A stretch of DNA of 64,000 bases, from the NCBI GenBank assembly GCA_032718475.1, contig JAUCBJ010001804.1, positions 1 through 64,000 on the forward strand, in the 5' to 3' direction. Source of the stretch: Nemertoderma westbladi. Lineage: Eukaryota; Xenacoelomorpha; Nemertodermatida; Nemertodermatidae. Below, one piece after another: positions 32,801-43,799 of this stretch. The position numbers were made by a program, and so were the translations under genes. Position 1 is the first letter of the stretch. Each line of letters starts with the position of its first letter. Under the pieces are notes generated by a model that saw only the letters and a program-made list of their open reading frames with translations, did not search any database and was not told the origin of the DNA.

Positions 32801-35374
32801 GACTCCACCATCGACTTCGTCGGGAGTGGAGAAAGATCGAATACCAGCGAGAAGAGCGGGGTGGATTCTTAAAATTAGAAGATGTGTACCTTTTGATATC
32901 CAGGGAGGCAGTAGTAGAAACTCGATCTAACTACACTGACCAGCACATCGTGGCAGAAGGGATCACCTTGCCATCCTCCAACCGACAAAAACCCCAGACA
33001 ACATCCACCAAGACGGCCACTTACGCCACATCGACGGAAACCCGACAATTCTCGGACGGAAGTAGGGTATCCGCGCCCATTGGGATAAAACAGACTAGAC
33101 AACAACTCAGTACCGACTTCAGCGGCTGCCAATACTGCGAGCATCTAGGCAAGCGGTATATCGGTCACAAGTTGAGGGGTTGTCGACAGTTTCGCGAGTT
33201 GAACTCGGAAGAACGACGGCTGCAGATACGGCCACTGGACTCTTGTTGGCGGTGTACGCGACACGGACACGTTCGCAAGGATTGCCCAAATACTGACACT
33301 TGTCCATCCTGTGGACGCAACCACGACGGTCTGCTCCACACAGACAGCCACACGCCGACAAAACGCTTCGCCAGGGAACACCCGGAAGCAGCAGCGAGAT
33401 GTGATGCGGCCTACAGAAATCGAGAATCGAAAACGACTCCAACCTTCGTGACCCATATTGAGGATTGCTTCTCAGAACAACCCGGATCGTCGGACGAAGA
33501 GTCAGAAGACGACGACGTATATTCGGATGGAGATGAACAGCCATCGATCGCGCTTCTGACTACTGACCAACTGAAGGGATTCAGTGTAATTCCGATTAAG
33601 ATTACTGGCACAAAGGGGAGTAAGAGAATCTACGCTATTCTAGATTCAGCCTCATCTCACAGCTACGTGGACGAAAAGATAGCTGACGTCGTGACGGATC
33701 TCAGACAAGGTAAGCGCGTCAGTTATACCGTAAGTAGTATGCACGGACAGCGTGCAATACCAGTGACACGAGTTAAGTTGGACTTAGACTCTCTTCTTCC
33801 AAAATCGCAACACAGCGAGAGGGAGAGGTCTTTGTTACCCTTCAAGGATCTGACTTTTGCGGCCACAAAAGACTTTAGTAACCTACTAGGTCCGGTCCCA
33901 GAACAATCCTTGGAGGACCGTAAGTATTTCAGACACCTTGGTGTACCTGAATGTCCTGTCAATTATAGATCGGTAGCAATGCTGATCGGGACGGATCAAT
34001 TCAACCTACATCAGGTGTGGGAAACCAGACCATCGGCAGTCGTAGCGGGAAACGCATACGCCTGTAGAACGCCGATAGGGTGGTATACTCGAGCGCCTGT
34101 GCGCACACTGGACATAAGTGACGAGGAAGACGATGTACAAAGTACATGTAGTTTATTAACTACAAATTCAATTCATTCCTTTTCACACGACGTGGACCAT
34201 ACTACACTACAGTCGACAAAACATAACAGACGTGTAACTAGTATGATAAGTCACAAGGAGCAGCTAACCCACCAGGTGAGTTTAGAACTTGGGGAGAAGA
34301 CGAGTCAGCTAGAGATTCCATCGACGACAGATGATAGGCTTGCGAGTCTACCTACCCCAACAACCTCAACAATACCCGTCGATATCGATGATGACGCGTT
34401 GAGAAATCATCAAATGGAACAAGCCGCATTGGACAAAGAATTAACGGAGAAGACTATCAGGTGGTTAGAACTAGATACAGCTGAACCTGGTAGCTACGAA
34501 CCTTGTATGTCGGAACAGGAGAAACAATCTCTGAAGATCATGGAAGATACTATCCGCCAGACGAAAGACGGACATTATGAGGTGGGGATGTTATGGCGTA
34601 GCCAAAGTCCTAAACTTATAAATAACTACCCACTAGCCTTAAGACGTCTACACTCAATACGGCAACGTCTATTAAAGGACGAGAAAGCCCATCTACAGTA
34701 TAACACTCAGATGGAGACGTATTTGACTAAGGGATACGCTATCCGAATGACTAACCCAAAGATAGTGACTAACCAGACATACTACCTGCCACATCACTAT
34801 GTGAGACACCCCGACAAACCAGATAAAGTACGCGTAGTCAATGACTGTGCGGCTCTGTTTGAGGGAATGTCCCTCAATAGTGAGTTGATGGATGGACCAA
34901 ACATGAATAATTATCTTATGGGGGTGATTATGCGCTTCCGTCAGCGTCAAGTAGCTTTTACTTGCGACGTTGAAGCGATGTTTCACCAAGTGAAAGCGTT
35001 AGAGCAAGACAGAGACAGTTTGAGGTTCCTCTGGTATCCGGAAGGAGACTTAAGTCTACCACCGGCGACTTACCAAATGCAAGTACGCGTTTTCGGTGCC
35101 AGAGACAGCCCAAATTGTACCATGTATGCCCTAAAACAAGCCGCTAGGGATCAGAAACATCTATATGACCCAGAGATAATTAAAATCGTAGAACGTGACT
35201 TTTACGTAGACGACGGTTTACAGAGTTGCGACACAGTAGAACGTGCTACAACAGTAGCACATCAATTACGGGACTGCTTAGCGGGCGGAGGTTTTAACCT
35301 CACCAAATTCGCCTCAAACAGTGCCGAATTAGTAGACTCATTCGGAACGACTGAGCGTGGAGGTGGTGACATAG
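29872..35374 (+). CDS. BEL/Pao Gag-protease-reverse transcriptase polyprotein
   Basis: A long frame from ATG 29872. Residues 1-230 are polar. Residues about 280-440 are a Glu/Gln/Arg/Ala coiled coil with five RRAAAAELE repeats. Residues about 835-1010 match the DUF1759 Gag region (EIAKFAARQGLPVQQPPKFS). A zinc knuckle CWRCTRHGHVRKDC starts at residue 1125, and a second Cys/His group (CPSCGRNH) follows. The protease motif is ILDSASSHSYVD, with its Asp at 1258; the usual DSG is DSA here. The RT has its first Asp in FTCDVEAMFHQV (1699) and FYVDDG (Asp pair 1780-1781). The product would be the structural and replication polyprotein of the element. After about 35374 the frame leaves the conserved sequence: the RT-RNase H linker is largely missing and the next domain is in another frame. 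The open frame itself runs to 35592. Confidence 0.9.
30895..31048 (+). repeat. In-frame 27-bp repeat encoding RRAAAAELE
   Basis: Five nearly identical copies of CGACGAGCAGCAGCAGCGG plus AACTAGAG. The period is nine codons, extending a coiled coil in Gag. Identity between units suggests recent slippage or unequal exchange. Confidence 0.9.
31741..31908 (+). repeat. In-frame 84-bp duplication in Gag
   Basis: Two copies (from 31741 and 31825) encode QFxSQSTTSRKTCEPTEQRR and a PVD end. Each includes one copy of the GGAAGACTTGYGAGCCT motif. The related minus-strand element has a comparable 93-bp repeat at the matching place (52783 and 52876). Confidence 0.9.
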
Positions 35375-36028
35375 ACCTTGAGCCGATTGTTCGATCCATT
35401 AGGATTCATCAGTCCAATAATACTGCAAGCCCGCATTTATATGCGCAGTATTTGGAAAGATGGACTGACATGGGACGAGCCGATCTCATCAGACCAAGTG
35501 GACTTATGGAAGACCTGGGAGGCAGAATTATCTTCGCTAGAGGATTATTCCATACCCAGAGTCTACTTTCCATTACAAACTACATTTCCTGACAACTTGG
35601 AACTACATTGTTTTTCTGACGCCAGTGACAACGGTTTTGGTGTAGCAGCGTACTTGCTCAGACAAGTAGACTCAGAAGAATTCGACGTTTCGCTCATTAC
35701 TTCTAAGGCTAAGACCATGCCTACTAAGTATATGACGACACCACGAGCTGAGCTACAAGCCGCAACCCTGTCAACCACCATCGTGAACCTCATACAGACA
35801 GAACTACAGTCAAGTTTACAGATATTTTATTGGACTGACGCGACGTTGGTTTTATTTTACATAAACAACGACACACTTGAATTCAAGACATTCGTAGCTA
35901 ACCGTCGCGCAGAAATTCTAGACCGTTCAATAAAAGAGGATTGGCGACATTGTCCCGGACCACAAAACCCAGCCGATATTGCGTCGCGAGGAATGATGCC
36001 TGAGGAATTCTGTAAACCGGAAAACAAA
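35375..36028 (+). pseudogene. BEL pol fragment: RNase H domain
   Basis: The frame is +1 relative to gag-RT and begins right after a TAG at 35372-35374. It reads LSRLFDPLGFISPI (the conserved RT-RNase H junction of BEL/Pao), then the RNase H residues in FSDASDNGFG, PRAELQAATL, YWTDATLVLF and NPADIASRG. The domain would remove the RNA strand during reverse transcription. The lead-in is missing, which points to an internal deletion with loss of frame at about 35375. The frame ends at TAA 36029-36031, and homologous sequence (FWQHGPQFLQ) continues in the same frame beyond it. It cannot be made as part of a normal polyprotein unless the element uses recoding. Confidence 0.85.
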
Positions 36029-36031
36029 TAA

Positions 36032-38635
36032 TTTTGGCAACACGGACCCCAATTCTTGCAGAAATCGATACAACATTGGCCTCCGTTATACGACAACAAA
36101 TCTAACACCATCCCTAAGGACGCCGAAATCAAGAAACCAAAAAGGGGGAAGGCTAAGAAAAGGACAACGGCGGCAAAACTCAAGAAAAAACCGAAGGCGA
36201 AATGGAAAGATATAATTTCAAAGGTCAAGAGAGGAAGACTTGCGAGCCTTTCTACACCAGACATATCGCCAGACGGTCAAACAGACACGTTACCAGACGG
36301 TCAACCAGACGTTTTGCCAGACATGTCACAAAATGTTCTACCAGACACTAGTGACATACTGACAAATAGTAAAGCCGCAGTTTCTCTATTGGAGCGGCCT
36401 TCTATTGACAAACAACCAGATATGTTACCAGACGTATCGCCAGACACATTACTAGACAGTCGACTAGACATTTTGTCAGAAACATCACAAAATGTTCTAC
36501 CGGACATTAGTAATGTATTGACTAACAGTAAAGCCGCAGTTTCTCTATTGGAGCGGCCTTCTATTGACAAACAACCAGATACGTTACCAGACGTATCACC
36601 AGACACATTACTAGACAGTCGACTAGACATTTTGTCAGAAACATCACAAAATGTTCTACCGGACATTAGTAATGTATCGACTAACAGTAAAGCCGCAGTT
36701 TCCCTATTGGAGCGGCCTTGTATTGACAAACTACCAAATTTGACACACTTGAGCAACCATAAGCACGGTGAAACCTCATGTATTACAGATGTGGGTAGTA
36801 CCTACGCTAATGTAAATACAGGTGTTACTCTGCGCTCAAGAGACATACCAAACTTGCAACCTATGGTGAGACCTGGGATTAATGTCGGCAGAAAAATAAA
36901 TTTACCGAAACCCAGTGACCCCATAGAGTTCAAACCACCATTAACGATCGACTTACAAAGTACTGACAATCAAGGTAAGAAGACGAAGAAGGACAAATTA
37001 CTTGTAGACCCGGACGGATCAACAGTCAACAAGGGAATACTTACCGGCGGACCCGTGGGCCCTTCTAGTAATTCAAAACCTTCCAAAATCTCCATTGACT
37101 TACCTGATGACGTCACAAATACCTACGTCGACCGTATTGTAAACCTAACAGATTCTTGGACGAATGCTTGCCGAAAGTTAGCGTGGATTGTACGTTTTGT
37201 ACAATACGTTAAAGGCAAACGTGACTTTACACGTCGACTTACATTGGCTGAGATTGACAGGTGTGAAATTAAATTAATTCGCCATTACCAACTGCGATAT
37301 TTCGCACGCGAATTCACATCTATAAATCAAGGTCAACCAATCAAGTCGTCACCAATACTGAGTTGGAGTCCGATTATTTATAATGGCTTAATTTGTCATA
37401 AATCTCGGCTTCAAAACATTGACCTTAACACAAACTTTAGATACCCTATAATAATACCGCAACACCACGAACTACAACGTGCAATGATACTGGACGCACA
37501 TTTACATCTGAAACACGCTGGAAGACACCACTGTCTTTCCTACCTACGTACAAGATTTGTATTGATTAGACCTAGTAAAGCGTTAAGTTCAGTGACACGT
37601 ACGTGTATTATTTGTAAAAAGGTACATTCTAGAAAAGGTACCCAAGAAATGAGTGAACTTCCACAAGCACGACTTCAAGCATTCAGACCACCTTTTACAG
37701 AGACTGGAATTGATTGCTTTGGTCCCATACATACGAAACGTGGACGTATACTAGTAAAACGCTGGGGACTGATTTTCACATGTATGTCCAGTAGGGCAGT
37801 TCATATTGAACGTGTGATGGATCTTTCCACCAACGCGTTTATACTAGCACTGCGGCGATTTATCGCTAGACGCGGACTAGTAAAATGCTTGTACTCAGAC
37901 CAAGGGACAAACTTTGTTGGTGCTCGGAATGAGATTGCTAGAGCCTTTAAGAAATTAGATCATGATCAAATCTCGAACGAACTACAACCTCACAAGATTG
38001 TTTGGAAGTTTAATCCTCCAGATAGTCCTTGGAGAGGCGGAGTCTGGGAGAGACTGATTAGATCTATAAAGACAGCCATGGCAAAGGTCATTCCAGTAAA
38101 CCACATATTGACAGACGACCAACTGACAACATTGTTTGTTGAAATCGAGGCAATACTAAATACTAGACCAATAGTATTAGTACCCGATGACAAACAATCT
38201 CAGTTTGCTTTGACACCGGCACACCTGCTTATGCAGGCACCGACTACATTGACACCTATTTCTATTCCAATAGAAAGCGATAGCTACGGTAGAAAAGCGT
38301 GGAAAATCACGCAACTACTAGCTAACAAATTCTGGGAAATATGGCAAAACCATTATTTGCCCTCTATTTCTGCCAGAACAACATGGTACAATAACACCCG
38401 CGCATTAAAGCCGGGAGATCACGTGCTGTTAGCGGAAGTGAATCTAAAAAGACGCTTCTGGATAACAGGTGTAATTTTAGCCACACATCCATCTATGGAT
38501 GGAGTGACAAGAACTGTGACGGTACGGACAATTGACGGTCGTACAGTAGACAGACCGACTCAACGTCTCGTACTTCTTGAAGAGACTCGTAACGAGTCTG
38601 GAGACTACAAATCTCCACCTAATACTAGTAAATAA
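36032..38635 (+). pseudogene. BEL pol fragment: repeat insert, integrase and C-terminal domain
   Basis: Same frame as the RNase H piece, separated only by TAA 36029-36031; there is no ATG near the 5' end. A Lys-rich stretch is followed by acidic Pro/Asp/Ser repeats (three 159-bp copies, about 36236-36760). The integrase H2C2 zinc region follows (HLKHAGRHHCLSYL, then CIICKK, about 37505-37620). The core has Asp in ETGIDCFGP (37712), Asp in LYSDQGTNF (37898) and Glu in RGGVWERLI (38048), a DD(49)E arrangement. A DUF5641-like C-terminus (FWEIWQNHYLPS, ALKPGDHVLL) ends at TAA 38633. The integrase core looks intact. Confidence 0.88.
36236..36760 (+). repeat. In-frame 159-bp tandem repeat between RNase H and integrase
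   Basis: AAAGCCGCAG recurs at 36371, 36530 and 36689, a period of 159 bp or 53 codons. Each unit encodes NSKAAVSLLERPSIDK plus LPDVSPDTLLDSRLDI and similar LPD motifs. The copies are almost identical. It sits in the inter-domain linker, where insertion would not break the folds. Confidence 0.9.
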
Positions 38636-39299
38636 TTAGGAGTTTACAAATAGATTTCCACGTACCTGTACACCGTAGTAAGGACAGCGGTAGAATTCCA
38701 TTGTCTTTATATGTGAACATTGAGGGTAGTACCCTTATGTGTCACATAGGAGCGGGATTTGTAGGTATAAGAAATGGAATTCTACTTGGAACTCACAATA
38801 TTGAGACATTTTCGAAAATTTTAGACAATCCATTTGGATTTGAAAAATTTTTAAAATTTTCTCCAGTGAATAGATTTCAGGGTACAGTCGGGTGGAACTT
38901 AAAAATTAGAGAAACAAGAGAGGAAGACTTGCGAGCCTTTCTTAAAATTTTAATTAAATTTTACACGGTCTTGTTTCAATAAGTTACGTCAATAAATTGA
39001 CTCCCCTATATTTATTACTAATTCTTGATTGCTTATTTTCTGATAATAGTTTGGGATCAAAAAGTGAGTATTTTAGACTCACAGCCAGTTTAGCCCAAAT
39101 TCGTTTTTATTTCGGCAAAAAAATTTTAGATAAGAAGCAGCGTGTCATTAAAGAAACCCTAGATCTTAGGCTATGGGTAGGAGGTTAGAGCGTTGTCAAG
39201 CCTAAAGGGCAGACGAAACTCTCACGTCTCCTCACAACTAACTACAAACTCTGTTGTATTCCCTCTAGTAGTAATGATTATGTAACTACACCCCTAATT
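38636..39299 (+). other. Inter-ORF region after integrase
   Basis: A 94-codon open frame (38701-38982) has no ATG at its start and no recognisable domain. It carries one copy of the 17-bp motif (38922-38938), read here as EEDLRAF. A second short frame at 38997-39188 is probably spurious. Confidence 0.4.
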
Positions 39300-39941
39300 A
39301 TGGAGAAAGGGATACAAGGAGAGCCGAGATGGGGATATGATATCCAAGAGGAGGCAGCAGCGCCATTCGAAAGATTTGGAGCCAAGGACTATACTATATT
39401 TGGTATAAAGGAATTATCGGAAAGTACAGCGAAACTCGCGAGAACTAAATATGACTCAAATGTATTAAAGAGAAGGCAAAACGCATTAAACGAAAGAATC
39501 GAAAGTTTGCGCCAAACCTTCAACGAACTTTACCCGTACGACGCTTTGTGTGATACGGGAGACATTAGCGAAGACCCCGATACTGAAATTAGTCGTTTGT
39601 ATCATACCATGCAATACCTGAAGGCGCACGAACCTATGCCCGCGGTACGCGATGAATTCGATGGAATGCATATTTACAGACGAACTCGAGGGGACGATAG
39701 AGAAACCAAGGAAGCATTTTCAGTTTATAAACTTTATTATCAATGCGGTTCTTGTATGCGCGAACAACGAAATGCGATTCCGATGCGTTTGAATAAGGAA
39801 AATCCCGAACCGATATTGGCGAGGTGTTCGAACCATCAACAACTATGTTACCCTATGAAGGAGAACGTATCGTGGAGATTACGGATGAATCACGGCAGAC
39901 GCGCGCGCCTATCGGTCACCTTGGTGATGATTTCGAAGTAA
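39300..39941 (+). CDS. Accessory ORF A downstream of integrase, unrecognised
   Basis: A 213-codon frame with ATG at 39300 (product starts MEKGIQGEPRWGYDIQEEAA). It is charged and probably helical in the middle (residues about 50-75, KYDSNVLKRRQNALNERIES). It carries a YYQCGSCMREQ segment near residue 145 that could begin a metal-binding site. The last part (after about 39820) overlaps ORF B in another frame and becomes Arg-rich and atypical. A and B therefore look like one protein split by a -1 shift, through either mutation or recoding. BEL/Pao elements normally end their coding region with integrase. I do not recognise the protein. Confidence 0.6.
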   Translation: MEKGIQGEPRWGYDIQEEAAAPFERFGAKDYTIFGIKELSESTAKLARTKYDSNVLKRRQNALNERIESLRQTFNELYPYDALCDTGDISEDPDTEISRLYHTMQYLKAHEPMPAVRDEFDGMHIYRRTRGDDRETKEAFSVYKLYYQCGSCMREQRNAIPMRLNKENPEPILARCSNHQQLCYPMKENVSWRLRMNHGRRARLSVTLVMISK

Positions 39942-40873
39942 CTACTACGATCGCTGACGATCCTTTAGAGGAACTTCTTGAGATAGAAAGGAACCTCCCG
40001 AAGAAATCTCAGACGGAGATTCGACAACTTGAAGCAACAGATGCTATAGTTTGTATACAACCTTCAGAAACCTACCAACCCATAGACCCAGATGATTACG
40101 ATTATAGTGTGGGAGGAAGCGCTCGACCGATTGGAGATCTTATATACGAACGAGTGTGGTACCCTGCCAATACGATGTGTAGTAAATGTGGCGTCGCTGG
40201 ACATCATATGACAAAGTGCAGTGGAAAGCACATTACTACGACTCAGCTAATCTGTGGATGGTGTGGGGATCAAGGGTCTCATACCTTTTATACTTGCTGG
40301 AGATTTATGGCTCAATGTACTTACTGCAATATAAAAGGACATCGAGCATCTGAATGCCAACTAAGAGACATACCTTATGAACACGAATCTGTAAAACTCG
40401 TGAGGAAGTTATTTGATGAGTGGGAAGATTTAGCCGACGAACATGTATCGGCACAAAGAAGACGATTTCCGATGAGGGCGCATCTTGGATTTTGGGCGGT
40501 AAATCCCCAAACGATGATGTCGGAAGGATATATCTCCGCTATGCCCCAATATGACGAACTTATCGAGGTTGTCGATATTTTGCCCCACGACAGCGGATTC
40601 CGAGTAGTGCGCGAGTATCTACTACAGATTCACCCGGATAACAAAAACACGTGGAATTTTCAGAAAGTCGTTAATCGCATTACGTATGGTGAATTCGATC
40701 GTTTCCGAACTGAAAAACGGAATAAAGGAGCTTGGTTAACCGTCACATGGGCGTACCGAGCCGCGTTTTACCATAAACGTATACGAGCGAGCGTATTCGA
40801 GGAAGAGGAGGTCCTAGAGGCGACAAATATACCAGCCACTCCGGTTGCGCCGTCTGCACGTCACCCTCGGTAG
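39797..40873 (+). CDS. Accessory ORF B: three zinc knuckles, nucleic-acid-binding candidate
   Basis: The frame is open from 39797, with the first ATG at 39845. It contains three knuckles in a row: MCSKCGVAGHHMTKC (CX2CX4HX4C), CGWCGDQGSHTFYTC (one residue longer) and CTYCNIKGHRASEC, at about 40174-40365. Zinc knuckles of this kind bind single-stranded nucleic acid in Gag and cellular RNA-binding proteins. The rest (FDEWEDLADEHV, GFWAVNPQTM, AFYHKRIRASVF) is unfamiliar. It overlaps the end of ORF A by about 145 nt in the -1 frame. I see no classical slippery heptamer in the overlap. Base composition and codon use resemble gag-pol rather than the AT-rich flanks, which suggests coding constraint. 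Confidence 0.65.
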   Translation, partial: GKSRTDIGEVFEPSTTMLPYEGERIVEITDESRQTRAPIGHLGDDFEVTTTIADDPLEELLEIERNLPKKSQTEIRQLEATDAIVCIQPSETYQPIDPDDYDYSVGGSARPIGDLIYERVWYPANTMCSKCGVAGHHMTKCSGKHITTTQLICGWCGDQGSHTFYTCWRFMAQCTYCNIKGHRASECQLRDIPYEHESVKLVRKLFDEWEDLADEHVSAQRRRFPMRAHLGFWAVNPQTMMSEGYISAMPQYDELIEVVDILPHDSGFRVVREYLLQIHPDNKNTWNFQKVVNRITYGEFDRFRTEKRNKGAWLTVTWAYRAAFYHKRIRASVFEEEEVLEATNIPATPVAPSARHPR

Positions 40874-40989
40874 GACGGACAGGGTAGGATCATACGGGTC
40901 CAGAAAGTGGGCCAACAATTTATTAATTATCAATTATTAATATAGAAGAACGCAAGGGAGTTGAGCCGACCATTCGAGTTACTCGGGAT

Positions 40990-41313
40990 ATGGTATCGCT
41001 TCCAAGAGAACCAGTAGGAGGATCGGGACATACACCAGCTGATCAACAGGGGGCGCAAGCTACTCTTGGGCCTGCGTCGTCCGCTTCTCGCGCGTTCCCA
41101 GACGTTCTACCAACTGTAGTGACAACTGATCGGTCACGAGGAATCGGTCGAGGTTTTGGGATGCTAAATAGACGAATTTGCGAGGAAATAGTCGCACCGT
41201 CTCTCAACGTCCAAACGAAACCAGTGACTCGCCCCACAAGTCCCATATCGCGAGCAAAGTCACCTGTGCGCAGTTTTCGAGGACGCGGCAGGGCTCGATC
41301 CACTAAGCGATAA
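40990..41313 (+). CDS. Accessory ORF C: small basic RG-rich protein
   Basis: A 107-codon frame with ATG at 40990. It is low in complexity, rich in Pro, Ser and Gly, and ends in SFRGRGRARSTKR, an RGG-like basic tail typical of RNA-binding regions. It follows ORF B by 116 bp in a different frame. It may be a separate product or the displaced C-terminus of ORF B. No known family is recognised. Confidence 0.45.
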   Translation: MVSLPREPVGGSGHTPADQQGAQATLGPASSASRAFPDVLPTVVTTDRSRGIGRGFGMLNRRICEEIVAPSLNVQTKPVTRPTSPISRAKSPVRSFRGRGRARSTKR

Positions 41314-42192
41314 AAGGGAGGGCAAGGGTGGACGGAAGACTCGTGAGCCTTTCTTATGATTTGTGATTTATTTGAATTTATATTTATATTTGTGTTTATT
41401 CCGAACTTAAGCAATTTGTATTGTTCCGAATTTATGAAATTTAGAAAGTTTATATTTAGAAGGAACTTATATTTGAAAGATTTATGTTTCATATTTGAGA
41501 TGCAAAAGGAGTTTATATTATTCTAAACTTATGCAGTTTATATCTATATTTAGTAAGAATTTATATTTTATATTTGTAATTATTCCGAACTTATGCAATT
41601 TATATTGTTCCGAATACTATGCAATTTATATCTTATAAGCAGTATTTGTATTTACAGTGAAATAGAAAGTAAGAGTAGATGGAAGACTCGTGGGCCTTTC
41701 TTATAGTTTCATTTGTAAAGTGTTATATTTTGTATTTAGAAAGTTTTATAGTCAGAAAGTTTTGTGCTTAGAAAGACTCATATTTGTAATTATTCCAAAC
41801 TTATGCAATCTACATTTAGTTACGAAAGTATTTGTAATTACTTGAATTTATGCAATATTTGAGATGCAATAGTAGATGGAAGACTCGCGAGCCTTTCTTA
41901 TTGTTTTCATTTATTTGTATTTGTAATTGTTTGAATTTATGCAATATTGAGATGCAATAGATTTATATTGGTGAATTTAATTTAGATTTATATTGTACTT
42001 ACTTAGTAAAACCTTAAATACGTAAAGTTTGAATTTGTAATTATTTTTGTATCTAATCATTACGTAGAAAGGAAGTATTGTTTGAAATTTAATTTGTAAA
42101 TATGTAAGTACGCCCTAAGTATTCTATAGTTTGATTGATTATTGGTGAAAACCGTATATTTTATGCACGATAATATCCTGTTTTCATGGAGC
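41314..42192 (+). other. AT-rich 3' non-coding region of the BEL element with three motif copies
   Basis: Long runs of TTTATATTTGTAATTATTCC-like sequence are punctuated by GTGGACGGAAGACTCGTGAG (about 41328), GTAGATGGAAGACTCGTGGG (41676) and GTAGATGGAAGACTCGCGAG (41874). Each is followed by CCTTTCTTAT. The spacings are 347 and 198 bp. There is no ORF of note and no clear polypurine tract before the 3' LTR. Confidence 0.7.
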
Positions 42193-43799
42193 GGTATAGA
42201 ATTATATTCCCTAAATGCCGTGGATTTTCAAAATTTTATTTTATTCGAATTAACTTTGTAAAGGATTGCTTTGAGTTCTCATTCGTATTTGTTCTATCAT
42301 TTGTACGCCTATTGGTCAAGTGGTTCAGTAGCTCAGTCGGTAGAGCGTTGGAAATTATATGTGTAGTAGGTATTGAGTTCGAATCCTAGTAAGTGCGAAT
42401 TATTTTTTGTGCAGAACTTCAACTCATTTAAATTGACCGCTACAAATTAATTGCATTTGTCTGTACCAATGAGACTGTAGTTATTTGATTGTAACCAATG
42501 TCGTGCAAGTTATATATTAGCTGGACCAATAGCTATCTTTAAAACCCTGTTAGAACCTATAGAACAATCGAGAATTTTCTCGATTGATTGCAGCACAAAT
42601 TTGCTATATAAAGGTGCGATTTCGTTCATTAGTTATCTCTCTCTCTCAATTACTCTAACCATATTCGTATCTCTGAGTTATCTAATATTTGTTTATTCTG
42701 TCATTAGTTTTCAGATTACATTTTATATTATTATCTGCAATAAATTCAGAAATACCGTTATCTGCTTTTCTTTACCATGATTCACTACGGTGAACAAACC
42801 TAAGGGACAGGATGGCCGGCTAGAGATCGGGCCGCAGCAATGAACGGGAACATCACGGGAATGTAGACAAGAGACAACCCGCAATACCATCTCAGTTATT
42901 CGCCCATCGCCTGAAAGGTTAGACAGCGTTCGACGCCTTGCTACCTAAGTGTAAGACCAAAAGATCAAAAGGTAGAAGTAGTGACACGCTGTGAGCCTAA
43001 AATTACATCTTAGGGACTGTACTGTCTTGATTCAGGAAAACCCACAGTAGACCTTCATATTCCTACGGGGGGAGAGCGCAGGCAGATACTAGTACGCAGA
43101 TAGGATGTAGGCACACCGGTACGAAGCATACAAATTGGTAGGGTGCAGCAAACTGTACGCCTAACTCTTGCTAAGTACAGGTGCGTTTGCGACTATTTGC
43201 AGTACAACGGTGTCCATTGCATTAGAACTTGTAGGCTAGGGGGGTTGCTGTGTTTTCACCTGAATTGGGATTGTACCGTTCAGGCGGTAGGGCAGTTTAC
43301 AACTAGGCGCAAATAAATTGAGGCTATTAGGGATACTAACATCTACCGTGTCCCCGCCAACGCCCTAATAGGAAGTCACCCAGCCTACCTAGGTGACTAA
43401 AATTCTAGATAGGACGCCAGGATAGCTATTAGTAACTGTACGCCTACAGTAGTAAACTAACACATCTTTTCTTAGTATCAGGGACCTGGTACCTAAAATT
43501 GCCGAATTCTGGGCGTAGCATTAACCTTATGCCTGAATTTGAGTCCTGGAAATACGCAAGAGGGGAAGGAACCTTATCATTCGTGAGTATTGGACCTACA
43601 AGTTGCAAAATTAGAATATTCGTAAAATGCACACCGTACCCAGTAATTATATATGTGAAGGAGCAAAACTGCTTTTGACCGTTCAGAATTAATGCACGCG
43701 CGTTAGAAATTATTTACACCTCAAAATATATAAAATTAACTTTCGTCCTTACTGTGTTTTGCCCGCTAGTTAGACATCTCCAAATCTCTGCCTCTGTAC
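42193..43799 (+). repeat. 3' LTR of the BEL element, first part
   Basis: Matches 27166-28772 without gaps. It contains the second tRNA-like module (42329-42387), TATA box (42605-42612) and AATAAA (42739-42744). It ends in CTCTGTAC, the target duplicated by the P-type transposon. Confidence 0.93.
43792..43799. repeat. Left target-site duplication of the P-type transposon
   Basis: CTCTGTAC, repeated exactly at 47805-47812. The uninterrupted 5' LTR has CTCTGTAT at the matching place (28765-28772). Confidence 0.95.

Noticed and set aside
39797-39941. A canonical -1 programmed frameshift site
   Set aside because: No X XXY YYZ heptamer in the right register was found in the overlap.
28417-43632. 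Identical 62-codon minus-strand frames at 28417-28605 and 43444-43632
   Set aside because: They are identical only because they lie in the two nearly identical LTRs; no domain and no codon bias.
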